DNA of 64,000 bases from Acetilactobacillus jinshanensis (GCF_004359375.1 NZ_CP034726.1:1-64000); one strand, 5' to 3'. Shown: positions 27,774 to 35,294, numbered from the stretch's first letter. The notes: generated by a model from the sequence alone, not told the origin. Numbers and translations are program-made.

Positions 27774-27870
27774 TAAAAAGAAAGACGCTATTTCAAGTAG
27801 CGCCATTCTTTTTAGGTAACTTAGTCACGTTAGATGCAACATGATATAGCAACCTGTCTATTACTTGCAT
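27774..27870 (-). ncRNA. Antisense RNA of type I toxin-antitoxin-like locus 1 (candidate antitoxin)
   Basis: A minus-strand unit of about 97 nt has -35 TTGACT (27898-27903), -10 TATACT (27877-27882, 15-bp spacer) and a terminator hairpin GCGCTA / TAGCG followed by TCTTTCTTTTT (27776-27814). The RNA is complementary to the neighbouring plus-strand peptide mRNA in two blocks: 27836-27846 matches 27954-27964, including the AUG (11 of 11), and 27851-27868 matches 27973-27990 (17 of 18, the difference being a G:U pair). Seen in sequence; the inhibitory role is inferred. Confidence 0.6.
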
Positions 27871-27907
27871 CTTTAAAGTATAACTATTAAGTAAATTAGT
27901 CAAGTGA

Positions 27908-27913
27908 TATTAT
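27908..27913 (+). promoter_or_regulatory. Extended -10 of the locus 1 peptide gene
   Basis: TGATATTAT (hexamer 27908-27913) lies just right of the divergent antisense-RNA -35 element, so the two promoters are nearly back-to-back. Confidence 0.45.
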
Positions 27914-27958
27914 TACTAATGGTGCGGTTAAATCCACTATTAAAGGTGGTGACGCAAC

Positions 27959-28027
27959 ATGATAATCGACATAACCTGTTTATTACTTGCTATTTGTGTG
28001 TTGTTATTGATTATTCACATCATATAA
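27959..28027 (+). CDS. 22-aa hydrophobic peptide (candidate type I toxin, locus 1)
   Basis: A tiny frame encodes a membrane-spanning peptide: MIIDIT followed by CLLLAICVLLLIIHII. A strong AAAGGTGG site precedes the ATG and may be masked by CCAC upstream (CCAC at about 27934 with GTGG). The transcript would run from about 27920 to the terminator at 28072-28103. The divergent antisense RNA pairs with its start region and coding region. Peptide toxicity is inferred from size, hydrophobicity and antisense pairing, not shown. Confidence 0.6.
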   Translation: MIIDITCLLLAICVLLLIIHII

Positions 28028-28071
28028 ACATAATTTAGTTACGTTTTTAGAATAATCCCTTATGATCGCAT

Positions 28072-28103
28072 TAGCCGTAGACTTAATTATCTACGGCTTT
28101 TTA
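28072..28103 (+). terminator. Terminator of locus 1 peptide mRNA
   Basis: AGCCGTAGA / TCTACGGCT stem with a short loop is followed by TTTTTATT. Confidence 0.88.
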
Positions 28104-28113
28104 TTAAGAAAAT

Positions 28114-28211
28114 AATAAAAAGAAAGACGCTTCAATTTTTGAAGCGTCCATCTTTTACGTTTCGGGTTATCGTCCCGCAACACCTCATAAATATTTGCTA
28201 CTCGCGTTTGT
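28114..28211 (-). ncRNA. Small RNA A, related to the locus 1 antisense RNA
   Basis: A minus-strand unit of about 98 nt begins after an extended -10 TGATATTAT (28218-28226 on the plus strand). It contains a small CGGG-ACGATAA-CCCG hairpin and ends in GACGCTTC / GAAGCGTC followed by TTTCTTTTT (28118-28148). The terminator module nearly matches that of the locus 1 antisense RNA, but the body differs. It shares about 90 nt of high identity with the element at 28.6 kb. No matching target gene was found nearby. Confidence 0.45.
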
Positions 28212-28261
28212 ACCTACATAATATCATGGATATACCAACATCAGTAATAAATTTAAGAAAA

Positions 28262-28293
28262 AATAAAGGCGCTTACTTCAGCGCCTTTATTGA
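28262..28293. terminator. Strong bidirectional terminator
   Basis: AATAAAGGCGCT / AGCGCCTTTATT forms a 12-bp stem with a 6-nt loop. On the minus strand it would end the transcript of the 52-aa membrane-protein frame to its right. Confidence 0.85.
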
Positions 28294-28343
28294 CGAAGCA
28301 ATACTTCTGATATTATCCCTAAATACATATTATCACATCAACA

Positions 28344-28502
28344 TCATTTATTTTGTTTGTATACTCGATACCCCAACACAATCGCAACAATCACAAGGAT
28401 TCCGAATACATACCATTGAATAGCTGCTAAAAAATCCCAAATGTAAGTTAGTATCACTAATCCAATAATGAAGCCGATGAACCATTTAAGTAATTGAAAA
28501 AT
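28344..28502 (-). CDS. 52-aa two-helix membrane protein with apparent ATT start
   Basis: An open frame encodes FQLLKWFIGFIIGLVILTYI..., a Trp-Asp turn, a second helix (WYVFGILVIVAIVLGYRVY) and the basic end KQNK. A perfect AGGAGG lies 8 nt before an ATT codon at 28502. No ATG, GTG or TTG occurs in frame between the upstream stop and this point. Either ATT is the start (as in infC of some bacteria) or the gene has lost its start. A strong terminator follows. Function unknown. Confidence 0.5.
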   Translation of the reverse strand: MFQLLKWFIGFIIGLVILTYIWDFLAAIQWYVFGILVIVAIVLGYRVYKQNK

Positions 28503-28595
28503 ACGCGTGTCCTCCTGAGTAGGGTGGCTAAGATCTACAGCGTTTTAAGTTTAACATGCGCAAGGGGTTCTATCAGTCGTAATACTATCGAGGAT

Positions 28596-28691
28596 ACAAA
28601 AATAAAGGCGCTTCAAAATTTTGAAGCGTCCATCTTTTTGTCTCAGGTTATCGTCCCGCGACACCTCATAAATATTTGTTACTAGTATTTG
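28596..28691 (-). ncRNA. Small RNA B, second copy of the repeated RNA element
   Basis: The plus strand 28598-28690 repeats 28118-28210 with high identity, including the terminator hairpin (GGCGCTTC / GAAGCGTC) and the block CACCTCATAAATATTTG. The internal CGGG / CC(C/T)G hairpin is kept through a G:U change. No convincing -10 is visible upstream, so this copy may be silent or degenerate. Confidence 0.35.
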
Positions 28692-28703
28692 AAACGCTAT
28701 TTA

Positions 28704-28733
28704 CAGTTACAGCATTCAGGAGTGCCGTAACTG
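28704..28733. repeat. Inverted repeat
   Basis: CAGTTACAGCA / TGCCGTAACTG flank an 8-nt centre (10 of 11 pairs standard, one mismatch). It could be an operator or a remnant; the surrounding 28692-28865 has no convincing gene. Confidence 0.35.
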
Positions 28734-28865
28734 CCTTATTAAAGGCTCTTCGTGATTTGATTGAAGCATTAAAGCGTAAGAAACATCGTTGTATGATTGA
28801 TTATACAACCGATACGTCAACATATGTTATTCTAATACACCATACAAAAATATAAAATTGTTGAA

Positions 28866-29366
28866 TTACTTATGAGTAAATTTTGCTAATGCATTTGACG
28901 GTAATAATTCAAATATGAAAGCGACAATATCAACAATAAACGCAACACTTTCTAAGAAAGAACTATTACTGAACCAAATGACAATGCTGGCAGCTAATAG
29001 TACAATACTGACCCAGATTGGTAAGCCTAAATCGTTAAAGCGACGAACTTCTAAACTCCATCGGGGCAATAATGAAGCTAAGCGCCAAATTAACCATAAG
29101 CCACCGGCAATTCCAAAACGAATGAATAATTTAGGGCTTGATACTGTGTCGGCATGTTCAATAACTTTCAAGAAAGTACTGCCAGTAAGAGCGATAGTTA
29201 ATATCAGAAAACACAAGTTAATAATCAAATTCCACAATTGCCACCACCAGTATTCTGAACGAGTACTACTATGTGTAAAATCAGCATAGTGGGTCCAGAA
29301 TAATTTAAAGGCGTGGGTCATTGAACACCAGCCCTGTCCAGTTGGATTAACTTTCTTTAAATTCAT
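28866..29366 (-). CDS. DUF805 membrane protein
   Basis: It is 166 aa. The DUF805 hallmarks are present: FKLFWTHYADFTHSSTRSEYWWWQL near the N-terminus, four hydrophobic helices, and VRRFNDLGLPIW in the middle. Members are small integral membrane proteins of unknown function, sometimes linked to stress. The ATG has AAGGAAG 6 nt upstream. Its relatives in this window are the HTH fusion at 22.9 kb and the protein at 49.5 kb. Confidence 0.85.
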   Translation of the reverse strand: MNLKKVNPTGQGWCSMTHAFKLFWTHYADFTHSSTRSEYWWWQLWNLIINLCFLILTIALTGSTFLKVIEHADTVSSPKLFIRFGIAGGLWLIWRLASLLPRWSLEVRRFNDLGLPIWVSIVLLAASIVIWFSNSSFLESVAFIVDIVAFIFELLPSNALAKFTHK

Positions 29367-29503
29367 AAAACTACTTCCTTAATTTCCAATTTAGGTATTA
29401 TGGTAGCAAAGTCCTAATTAATATGTAAAGCCTAGTTTTATAATGACATCATAAATCCACAAATAACTAATACAATCAGGATTAACATATGGAATTAATC
29501 TCC

Positions 29504-29755
29504 TTAATTAGTATGTTTCGCAATTGCTTTAATTCCGTGAAATAGAGCCCAGAAAAATAGCCAGGACACTAAAATAACGGCAATTCTATCACTGTAATAA
29601 GCCGTAGGCCCGAATGATTTGAGGGTTAAATGGGTTTTATTTATGTCGAGTGATATATGGCTAGTATGACTAGCCACGTTATTAATTACAGCTAAAGCTA
29701 AAGAAATGAGTGCGATCCAATGAATTTCGCACCACGTTAGTAGTTTATCTAACAC
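29504..29755 (-). CDS. Small membrane protein, unknown function
   Basis: It is 83 aa with two TM helices (about 10-28 WIALISLALAVINNVAS and about 57-76 IAVILVSWLFFWALFHGI) separated by a polar loop. It follows the HTH regulator gene by 19 nt on the same strand, so the two are probably one operon and may function together. I do not recognise a family. Confidence 0.6.
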   Translation of the reverse strand: MLDKLLTWCEIHWIALISLALAVINNVASHTSHISLDINKTHLTLKSFGPTAYYSDRIAVILVSWLFFWALFHGIKAIAKHTN

Positions 29756-29774
29756 TATTAATCACCGATTCTAA

Positions 29775-30146
29775 TTAGAAAAAGCTATGAATAACACTAC
29801 CGAAGACGATTAATAGAATAACTGCAATCCACCAGTAATGAATTAAGAACTCATAAATATTCATGTTCTTAGCGTTTCTCACGTATCGATTTTTAATTGG
29901 ATCATAAATGAATTTGGAGCTGTCGATCTTCGTGTTAGTAGACATCGATTGACCTAAAACAAGGTTGTCTAAGGTAATGTTAAAGATACTAGCTAATCTT
30001 ACTAAGCTTTTGATATCAGGAGAGGCTTCTCCGGCTTCCCATTTAGATACAGCTTGTCTAGTGACGTGGACTTGTTGTGCCAAGCCTTCCTGGGATAAAC
30101 CACGTTGTTGTCGATATGATTTTAATTGTTTTGGAAATTCAATCAT
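29775..30146 (-). CDS. XRE-family HTH regulator with C-terminal membrane helix
   Basis: It is 123 aa. The Cro/CI-type HTH lies at about residues 5-60 (LSQEGLAQQVHVTRQAVSKWEAGEASPDIKSLVRLA). A linker and one C-terminal TM helix follow (WWIAVILLIVFGSVIHSF). This resembles membrane-tethered regulators that pair with small membrane proteins, and the 83-aa gene directly downstream fits that. AGGAGAAA precedes the ATG. Confidence 0.85.
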   Translation of the reverse strand: MIEFPKQLKSYRQQRGLSQEGLAQQVHVTRQAVSKWEAGEASPDIKSLVRLASIFNITLDNLVLGQSMSTNTKIDSSKFIYDPIKNRYVRNAKNMNIYEFLIHYWWIAVILLIVFGSVIHSFF

Positions 30147-30372
30147 TGTATTTTCTCCTCATGAATTAATTTTTACAATTCTCAATATCACTCACTTATA
30201 GCTACAATTCAAGCAACTATTTGTGGAATGGAACGTTTATTTACGGTAATTATTAGTGACATTTAGTAAATACTTGTTGATTTAATAGGCGTTATCAGGT
30301 TGCGAAAGAAATTTACTAATTATTGGGCAAGAGCTAACAATTATAAAAATAAAAGATAATATTATTGACTAA

Positions 30373-30399
30373 ATTTGTCTAATACGATATTCTACAAAT
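30373..30399. promoter_or_regulatory. Promoter and overlapping inverted repeat for a small RNA
   Basis: TTGACT (30365-30370), a 17-bp spacer and TATTCT (30388-30393) form a good sigma-70-type promoter. The half-sites ATTTGT (30373-30378) and ACAAAT (30394-30399) make an inverted repeat centred on the -10, a plausible repressor site. Confidence 0.5.
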
Positions 30400-30467
30400 A
30401 AACCGAAATGATTAAGCTGAAAATTCATAACATTTTCGAGGCCTGCTAATTACTAGTAGGTCTCTTT
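30400..30467 (+). ncRNA. Candidate small RNA of about 68 nt
   Basis: Between the promoter above and 30467 there is no open frame with a ribosome binding site. The transcript would hold a hairpin GAAAAT / ATTTTC (30415-30433) and a terminator GAGGCCTGCT / AGTAGGTCTC followed by TTTTCG. The promoter closely resembles that of the antisense RNA at 51.1 kb. No pairing partner was found nearby. The rest of 30147-30643 shows no gene apart from the ldhD leader. Confidence 0.45.
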
Positions 30468-30643
30468 TCGTATAATTATAAGGATTTTAGCCACCCACAG
30501 AATATCGACATATCAGATACGATTTATGGATAGAAATATCGTGTCCAACATGGATATGATATAAAGTGACATGTCGGAGAATAGTAGATAATAAATGTTA
30601 ATAGCGCCATTAACACTCCATCAGAAGTACTGGAGGCTTTATT

Positions 30644-31648
30644 ATGACAAAGATTATCGCGTATGCCGTCCGTCAGGATGAAATGCCCTATTTCAAAAAA
30701 TGGGTTAACAATAACCCAGATGTTCAGGTTAAGTTGACGCCTAAGCTTTTGACCGATGAAACCGTAAAAATGGCCAAAGGCTTCGATGGTGTCGATGCTT
30801 ATCAGCAGAAACCATACACGACTTCAATTTTAGATAAGTTGGGCAGCTATGGGATTAAGTCATTGTCGATTCGAAACGTTGGTGTCGACAACGTTGATTT
30901 CAAGGCTCTTAAGAAGAACGGGATTAAGTTAACTAACGTTCCGGCATACTCACCGCAAGCCATCGCTGAATTAGCCATGACTGATCTTCTGCGTTTAATT
31001 CGTCACATTAAGATCTTTGAACGTCAAGAAGCCCATGGTAACTTACACTGGGCTCCAAACATCGCTGATGAATTAGATAAGATGACGGTTGGTGTCATCG
31101 GTACCGGCCACATCGGCCGCATCGTCGTGCGAATCTTACGTGATGGCTTTCATGCCCACGTCATTGCGTATGATCCATATCCTAACCCACAGTTACAAAA
31201 GGAAGGCCTTTATGTTAAGTCCCTTGATGACCTTTGCAAACAAGCTGATGCGATCACGATTCATGCTCCAGCTATGAAATCTAACTACCACATGATTGGT
31301 GATAAGCAGTTCTCAGAAATGAAAAAGGGCGTTTACTTTATTAATGAAGCCCGTGGTTCATTACTGGATACCGATGCGTTAATCAGAGCTTTGGACAGCG
31401 GTAAGGTTCAGGGAGCCGCGTTGGATGTCTATGAAAATGAAGTCGGCGTCTTTAATAAAGACTTCGGTAGCTTTAACGCCATTCCAGATAAGCGTTTAAA
31501 GAACTTAATGAAACGTGATAATGTAGTTGTCACTCCACATATTGCCTTCTACACCCGCAATGCCGTTAAGAACATGGTTGGTTTCTCAATGGATTCCAAC
31601 AAGACCTTAATTAAAACGGGTAAGTCTAAACGATTAGTTAAGTATTAA
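30644..31648 (+). CDS. ldhD: D-lactate dehydrogenase
   Basis: This enzyme reduces pyruvate to D-lactate with NADH, a terminal step of lactic fermentation. It is 334 aa, the family length. Seen: MTKIIAYAVRQDEMPYF start, SIRNVGVDNVDF, Rossmann motif VGVIGTGHIGRIV near residue 149, catalytic Arg in NEARGSLLDTD, Glu in ENEVGVF and His in TPHIAFYT. It is monocistronic; an extended -10-like TGATATAAAG lies about 80 nt upstream and a strong terminator lies downstream. Confidence 0.93.
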   Translation: MTKIIAYAVRQDEMPYFKKWVNNNPDVQVKLTPKLLTDETVKMAKGFDGVDAYQQKPYTTSILDKLGSYGIKSLSIRNVGVDNVDFKALKKNGIKLTNVPAYSPQAIAELAMTDLLRLIRHIKIFERQEAHGNLHWAPNIADELDKMTVGVIGTGHIGRIVVRILRDGFHAHVIAYDPYPNPQLQKEGLYVKSLDDLCKQADAITIHAPAMKSNYHMIGDKQFSEMKKGVYFINEARGSLLDTDALIRALDSGKVQGAALDVYENEVGVFNKDFGSFNAIPDKRLKNLMKRDNVVVTPHIAFYTRNAVKNMVGFSMDSNKTLIKTGKSKRLVKY

Positions 31649-31676
31649 TCGTTGATTTAAGAGTTAAACCTAATCT

Positions 31677-31726
31677 TAAATGACCTCGTTCGGCGAGAAA
31701 CACTCCGGCTGAACGAGGTCATTTTG
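31677..31726 (+). terminator. Terminator after ldhD
   Basis: AAATGACCTCGTTC / GAACGAGGTCATTT long stem followed by TTTTGG. Confidence 0.9.
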
Positions 31727-31812
31727 GTTCCTGTTAAATCGCAATGGCACCGGGGTTGCTTCTGACTTATAATTAAATTGTAATTATTGAAGATTTGGAA
31801 GGTAATTGAAAT

Positions 31813-32490
31813 ATGAAAAAATTGTTGCGGTACGGTGTCGACGCTCCAGTTATTACCTGGACATCCGTTATCTTAGGAATTATTTTGATTTTATTTGATT
31901 ATGATTTTTCCTGGCTGTTAGGGATCTTACTGTTACTGTTAGCTGTTATCATCATGGCCTATACGATCCGTAAGTACACCTGGGTTCAAAACATTATTCG
32001 TCACTTGGATCTACGGACGGCTTCGAAAATCTTAGATGTCGGTACTGGTAAAGATTTCTTCCTAACGCATGTTACTAAGGCTGCTGGACCGGTTGCTTTT
32101 GTGACTGGGATCGAAAGCAAGAATCAGTACGTAATTAACAAGGCTCGTAAGAACGCCAAGAAGGAACACGTTAATAATCGAATCAACGTCATTCACGGGG
32201 ACGTTCGACATTTACCGTTTCCAAACGATTCGTTCAATTTAATTACCGCGATGGACACCAAGGACAGCTTTATGGACGACCGTGATACCGAAGATGTTCA
32301 TCAAATCTATCACGAAATTATTCGAGTTCTTAAACAATACGGTAGTTTCGTTCTGGTAAGTAACCAGAAGAACGTTAACCGAATCTACAACTATCTTGAT
32401 ACCTTAGATGGGATTCAGGTTAAACGATCCCACACCACCAGCAAGTTCGATATTCTTCACTGGGGTGAACTGACTTTGAAAAAAGAATAA
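31813..32490 (+). CDS. Membrane-anchored class I SAM-dependent methyltransferase
   Basis: It is 225 aa. Two N-terminal TM helices (about 13-58) are followed by a class I methyltransferase domain with motif I ASKILDVGTGKDFFL near residue 74, acidic IESKNQYV, VIHGDVRHLPFPNDSFNLI and a post-motif strand. The substrate is unknown. Similar small membrane-anchored methyltransferases occur in lactobacilli. It is monocistronic with a good AAGGTAATTG site and a downstream terminator. Confidence 0.85.
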   Translation: MKKLLRYGVDAPVITWTSVILGIILILFDYDFSWLLGILLLLLAVIIMAYTIRKYTWVQNIIRHLDLRTASKILDVGTGKDFFLTHVTKAAGPVAFVTGIESKNQYVINKARKNAKKEHVNNRINVIHGDVRHLPFPNDSFNLITAMDTKDSFMDDRDTEDVHQIYHEIIRVLKQYGSFVLVSNQKNVNRIYNYLDTLDGIQVKRSHTTSKFDILHWGELTLKKE

Positions 32491-32507
32491 TTAATTATAA
32501 TAAATTA

Positions 32508-32550
32508 AAAAGAGTCCCGATATTGAATAATTAATATCGGGACTCTTTTT
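32508..32550. terminator. Terminator between convergent genes
   Basis: AAAAGAGTCCCGATATT / AATATCGGGACTCTTTT stem, usable on both strands. Confidence 0.9.
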
Positions 32551-32569
32551 ATTTTGGGATGACTACTCA

Positions 32570-33193
32570 TTAACAGTAGATACCAATATCATTAACGATT
32601 AATTTACCAATGTATGGCTTAGCTTCGGGCTTCACCATGCCATTCTTAGCGTAGGCAAAGGTAGATGTTAAGTCAGCTTTAACACTAACACCCATGACTT
32701 TACCGGTACTACCGTTTAAGCCAGATGGGATGTCAATCGCTTGAACTCTGGCTGGAGCCTGGTTGATCTTCTTGATGAAGTCAACGTAATTACCGGCAAC
32801 CGGACGAGAAAGTCCCGTTCCGAAAATAGCGTCAATAATTACGGTGTACTTCTTCCAGTCAACGTTCTTTGGGTCGACGACTGGAACATGGTAGTACTTA
32901 CAAGTATGTAACTGAGTCTGGTGTTCATCAGAGTAATGCTTAGGATTACCTAATAATAGGATATCAACGTGAACGCCCTTAACAGCTAACAATCGAGCAA
33001 CGGCTAAACCATCACCACCATTGTTGCCAGAACCGGCGACAACTAAGACGTGATTCAAGTTCCAGTTCGTGTGCCATAAATTATCGGCAGCTTTCAAAGC
33101 GGCACGTTCCATTAATACTAAACCGGGGATGCCGACTTCTTTTTGAGTCTTTAAATCAGCCTGCTGAGCTTGTTTTACAGAAATTGTCTTCAT
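32570..33193 (-). CDS. nnrE: NAD(P)H-hydrate epimerase (YjeF N-terminal domain)
   Basis: This repairs hydrated NAD(P)H by epimerising the R form to the S form for the dehydratase. It is 207 aa, with only the YjeF_N domain; the dehydratase domain is not fused. Seen: VLVVAGSGNNGGDGLAVARLLA near residue 51, IIDAIFGTGLSRPV and DIPSGLNGSTG. The ATG at 33193 follows AAGGTGAG; an in-frame TTG at 33208 lies before that site and is rejected. Confidence 0.9.
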   Translation of the reverse strand: MKTISVKQAQQADLKTQKEVGIPGLVLMERAALKAADNLWHTNWNLNHVLVVAGSGNNGGDGLAVARLLAVKGVHVDILLLGNPKHYSDEHQTQLHTCKYYHVPVVDPKNVDWKKYTVIIDAIFGTGLSRPVAGNYVDFIKKINQAPARVQAIDIPSGLNGSTGKVMGVSVKADLTSTFAYAKNGMVKPEAKPYIGKLIVNDIGIYC

Positions 33194-33249
33194 TATTCTC
33201 ACCTTCAAGATGTTATCCAGCTTTAACGTATCGCCAAGTGAAAAGATTG

Positions 33250-33288
33250 TAAAAAGAAAGGCCTCGTGATTTACAAATCACGAGACCA
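33250..33288 (-). terminator. Terminator after the permease gene
   Basis: On the minus strand GGTCTCGTGATT / AATCACGAGGCC is followed by TTTCTTTTT. Confidence 0.88.
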
Positions 33289-33308
33289 AACTAATTAAGA
33301 TTAATTAA

Positions 33309-34589
33309 CTATATTTTATGACGATATTCGCGGGTAATGAAGTAGAACGGAACAGCAATTACTAATGCACCAAGGCCCCACAGTAGTTCTTCAACGTTGG
33401 TTTCAACCAATAACCATGCGGACACGGCTAACGCAATGATTGGAATTGTGTAGCCCAGTGGTAACTTAAAGGCTCGTTTTGCTTTTGGCATCGTTTTCCG
33501 GAAGACCATCACAGCGATACAGGTTGGGATGTATTGAGCAAATCTTGAAACAGCACTAATCTGAGCTAACTTGGTAAAAGTCCCGGAGTAAGCTAACAGT
33601 AACGTTAGAACCGTGCAAACAATGATTGAAACGTATGGTGCGTTCCAACGGTTTCGTTTGGCGAACGACTTCGGCATAATGCCGTGATCAGATAACGCAA
33701 TCATTGAACGGGGTGTAATAAACGTGGCTGCGACCCCGATTCCACCAATTGATAGAATCGATCCAATGGCGATGATGGCACCGCCCCAGTGACCAATTGC
33801 GGTGTCCATGGTGGATTGTAACGGGACGGAAGTGTTAGCTAACTTAGTGCCCATAACACCAACACAGGCAACCATCACTAGGACGTAAATTAACGTAACG
33901 ACACCTAGAACGATCAAGATTGCACGAGGTAAGTTTTTCTTAACGTTGTTCATTTCACCAGCTGATACGACTAGTCCTTCAACACCGGTAAAGATGTAGA
34001 AGAGCGTAATGGCCGTGTTGGAGAAGTTATGCATGGTCGTTAATTTGGTGATGAAGAACGGGTGGAAGTTAGCGGGATGCAAGAAAGCTAGACCAACCAC
34101 AATTACTAACAGGATGGGTACCAGCTTACCAACCGTAACGACGTTATTAAGGACGGACGAAACCCTGATTCCAGCAATATTAATGGCCATCAAGAAGACA
34201 CCCATAATTGTAACGATGACGTCATGCGCAAACGGCGAATTTAAAGCAGGAAAGAAACCGCCTAGTGCCGTGGCAAAAGCCATATACATAGTAGCTTCAG
34301 CGATAATCCTGATTACCCAAGCTGCGATCCCAACTTCGTAACCGAAAAAGTTACCGAATGCCTGGCGAGCGTAAATATAAGCGCCACCAGTTTCACTAAA
34401 TAATCCGGAACATTCAGCAAAGCACATTCCAATCGTGCAAGCCAGAAATGCATCGACAAACAAGACTAGAATGCTGGCCGGACCAAACGACTTCATGCCG
34501 AAATTTGGTAACAGGAAGATCCCAGAACCAATGATGGCATTAATTCCTAGTAATACAATGCTCCAAAAGCCTAATTTTTCTTTGTTAAT
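33309..34589 (-). CDS. APC-superfamily amino-acid permease (apparent ATT start)
   Basis: This is an amino-acid transporter of the APC superfamily with about 12 TM helices; substrate not determinable. The conserved first helix is encoded upstream of the first ATG: the frame reads NKEKLGFWSIVLLGINAIIG, then SGIFLLPNFG, before MKSFGPAS. No ATG, GTG or TTG lies in frame between the stop of the upstream gene and this segment. AGGA lies 9 nt before ATT 34589, the position where ATG would be expected. The 426-aa product from ATT is full length; starting at the ATG at 34496 would delete TM1. Confidence 0.8.
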   Translation of the reverse strand: MNKEKLGFWSIVLLGINAIIGSGIFLLPNFGMKSFGPASILVLFVDAFLACTIGMCFAECSGLFSETGGAYIYARQAFGNFFGYEVGIAAWVIRIIAEATMYMAFATALGGFFPALNSPFAHDVIVTIMGVFLMAINIAGIRVSSVLNNVVTVGKLVPILLVIVVGLAFLHPANFHPFFITKLTTMHNFSNTAITLFYIFTGVEGLVVSAGEMNNVKKNLPRAILIVLGVVTLIYVLVMVACVGVMGTKLANTSVPLQSTMDTAIGHWGGAIIAIGSILSIGGIGVAATFITPRSMIALSDHGIMPKSFAKRNRWNAPYVSIIVCTVLTLLLAYSGTFTKLAQISAVSRFAQYIPTCIAVMVFRKTMPKAKRAFKLPLGYTIPIIALAVSAWLLVETNVEELLWGLGALVIAVPFYFITREYRHKI

Positions 34590-34616
34590 GTTAATCAGTC
34601 CTAACAGTTTTAACAG

Positions 34617-35294
34617 TTATAACGTCCCAACCTTATGATGAGTAGTTGGGTGTTCTTTAATGTTTTTAACGTAACGTGCAATTTGGTTAACGGTAAATGG
34701 ATACTTAGGTGCAGGTGTAGCTAAAACCTTGGCACCGAGCCACCTAAAGATAATCATGTATAAGATAATCGGGTAGATTAAGCCAACTGTTGCACTAATA
34801 ATGCTGATCTTACCAGCGTTAATAGCAAACGCCATGTAGATTATGCCACACGGTAGGAAGCCCATTAAAGCGGTTAGGATGCCACCACTCATTGTAGAGT
34901 GAGTCTTGTGTGGGTAGTAAACCAAATGGAGCAGAAATTCGATGAAGCCCCAAAAGATCGCACCCAAGATTGCCCAGTTCCATTCAGGTTCGAATGCTGG
35001 TAACAACCATAGAATAATCATAAATAGGTAGTTACAGATGATCGCCGATAATTGATTGAATGGGTATACCAACGGTGCTTGCCGGTTATGATACAACGCA
35101 ACGTTTAAGGTTCCAGGCATCGTTCCTGAATGACCGTATTCTTCAAATAGATGTGCGTTCATAAAGGCAAACTCAAAGAGGATTACCCGTTGCTGAAAAT
35201 CAAAACTACCTTTCTGGGTAATAATAAGGATAACCATTAGAACGGCAATTAATGCGTTTAGGTCGTACCAGTGGTTAATGATTAGTTTTTTCAT
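34617..35294 (-). CDS. HXXEE-domain membrane protein
   Basis: It is 225 aa with about six TM helices. The HXXEE signature is visible as NAHLFEEYGH near residue 47, with further conserved His residues (FLLHLVYYPHKTHS). HXXEE proteins are integral membrane proteins of unknown function, possibly metal-dependent enzymes. It ends 27 nt before the permease start, on the same strand, so the two are probably co-transcribed. Confidence 0.8.
   Translation of the reverse strand: MKKLIINHWYDLNALIAVLMVILIITQKGSFDFQQRVILFEFAFMNAHLFEEYGHSGTMPGTLNVALYHNRQAPLVYPFNQLSAIICNYLFMIILWLLPAFEPEWNWAILGAIFWGFIEFLLHLVYYPHKTHSTMSGGILTALMGFLPCGIIYMAFAINAGKISIISATVGLIYPIILYMIIFRWLGAKVLATPAPKYPFTVNQIARYVKNIKEHPTTHHKVGTL

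Noticed and set aside
28139-28423. Plus-strand open frame running across the small-RNA A element and a terminator
   Set aside because: It passes through two hairpin terminators and repeated RNA elements, has no ribosome binding site and no recognisable protein character.
28494-28685. Plus-strand open frame opposite the 52-aa gene and small RNA B
   Set aside because: It overlaps the repeated RNA element and shares its C-terminal residues with the frame at 28139 only because of the repeat.
28675-28857. Plus-strand frame reading VFETLFTVTAF...ALKRKK that faintly resembles a holin-like toxin
   Set aside because: No ribosome binding site, only a TTG start inside the RNA element, and too many charged residues in the putative helix. 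Possibly a decayed gene, but not supportable.
30480-30640. Palindrome-like ACATATC/GATATGAT and GACATGTCGG strings upstream of ldhD as a Rex or catabolite site
   Set aside because: They do not fit the Rex consensus or a cre site, and the pairing is imperfect.
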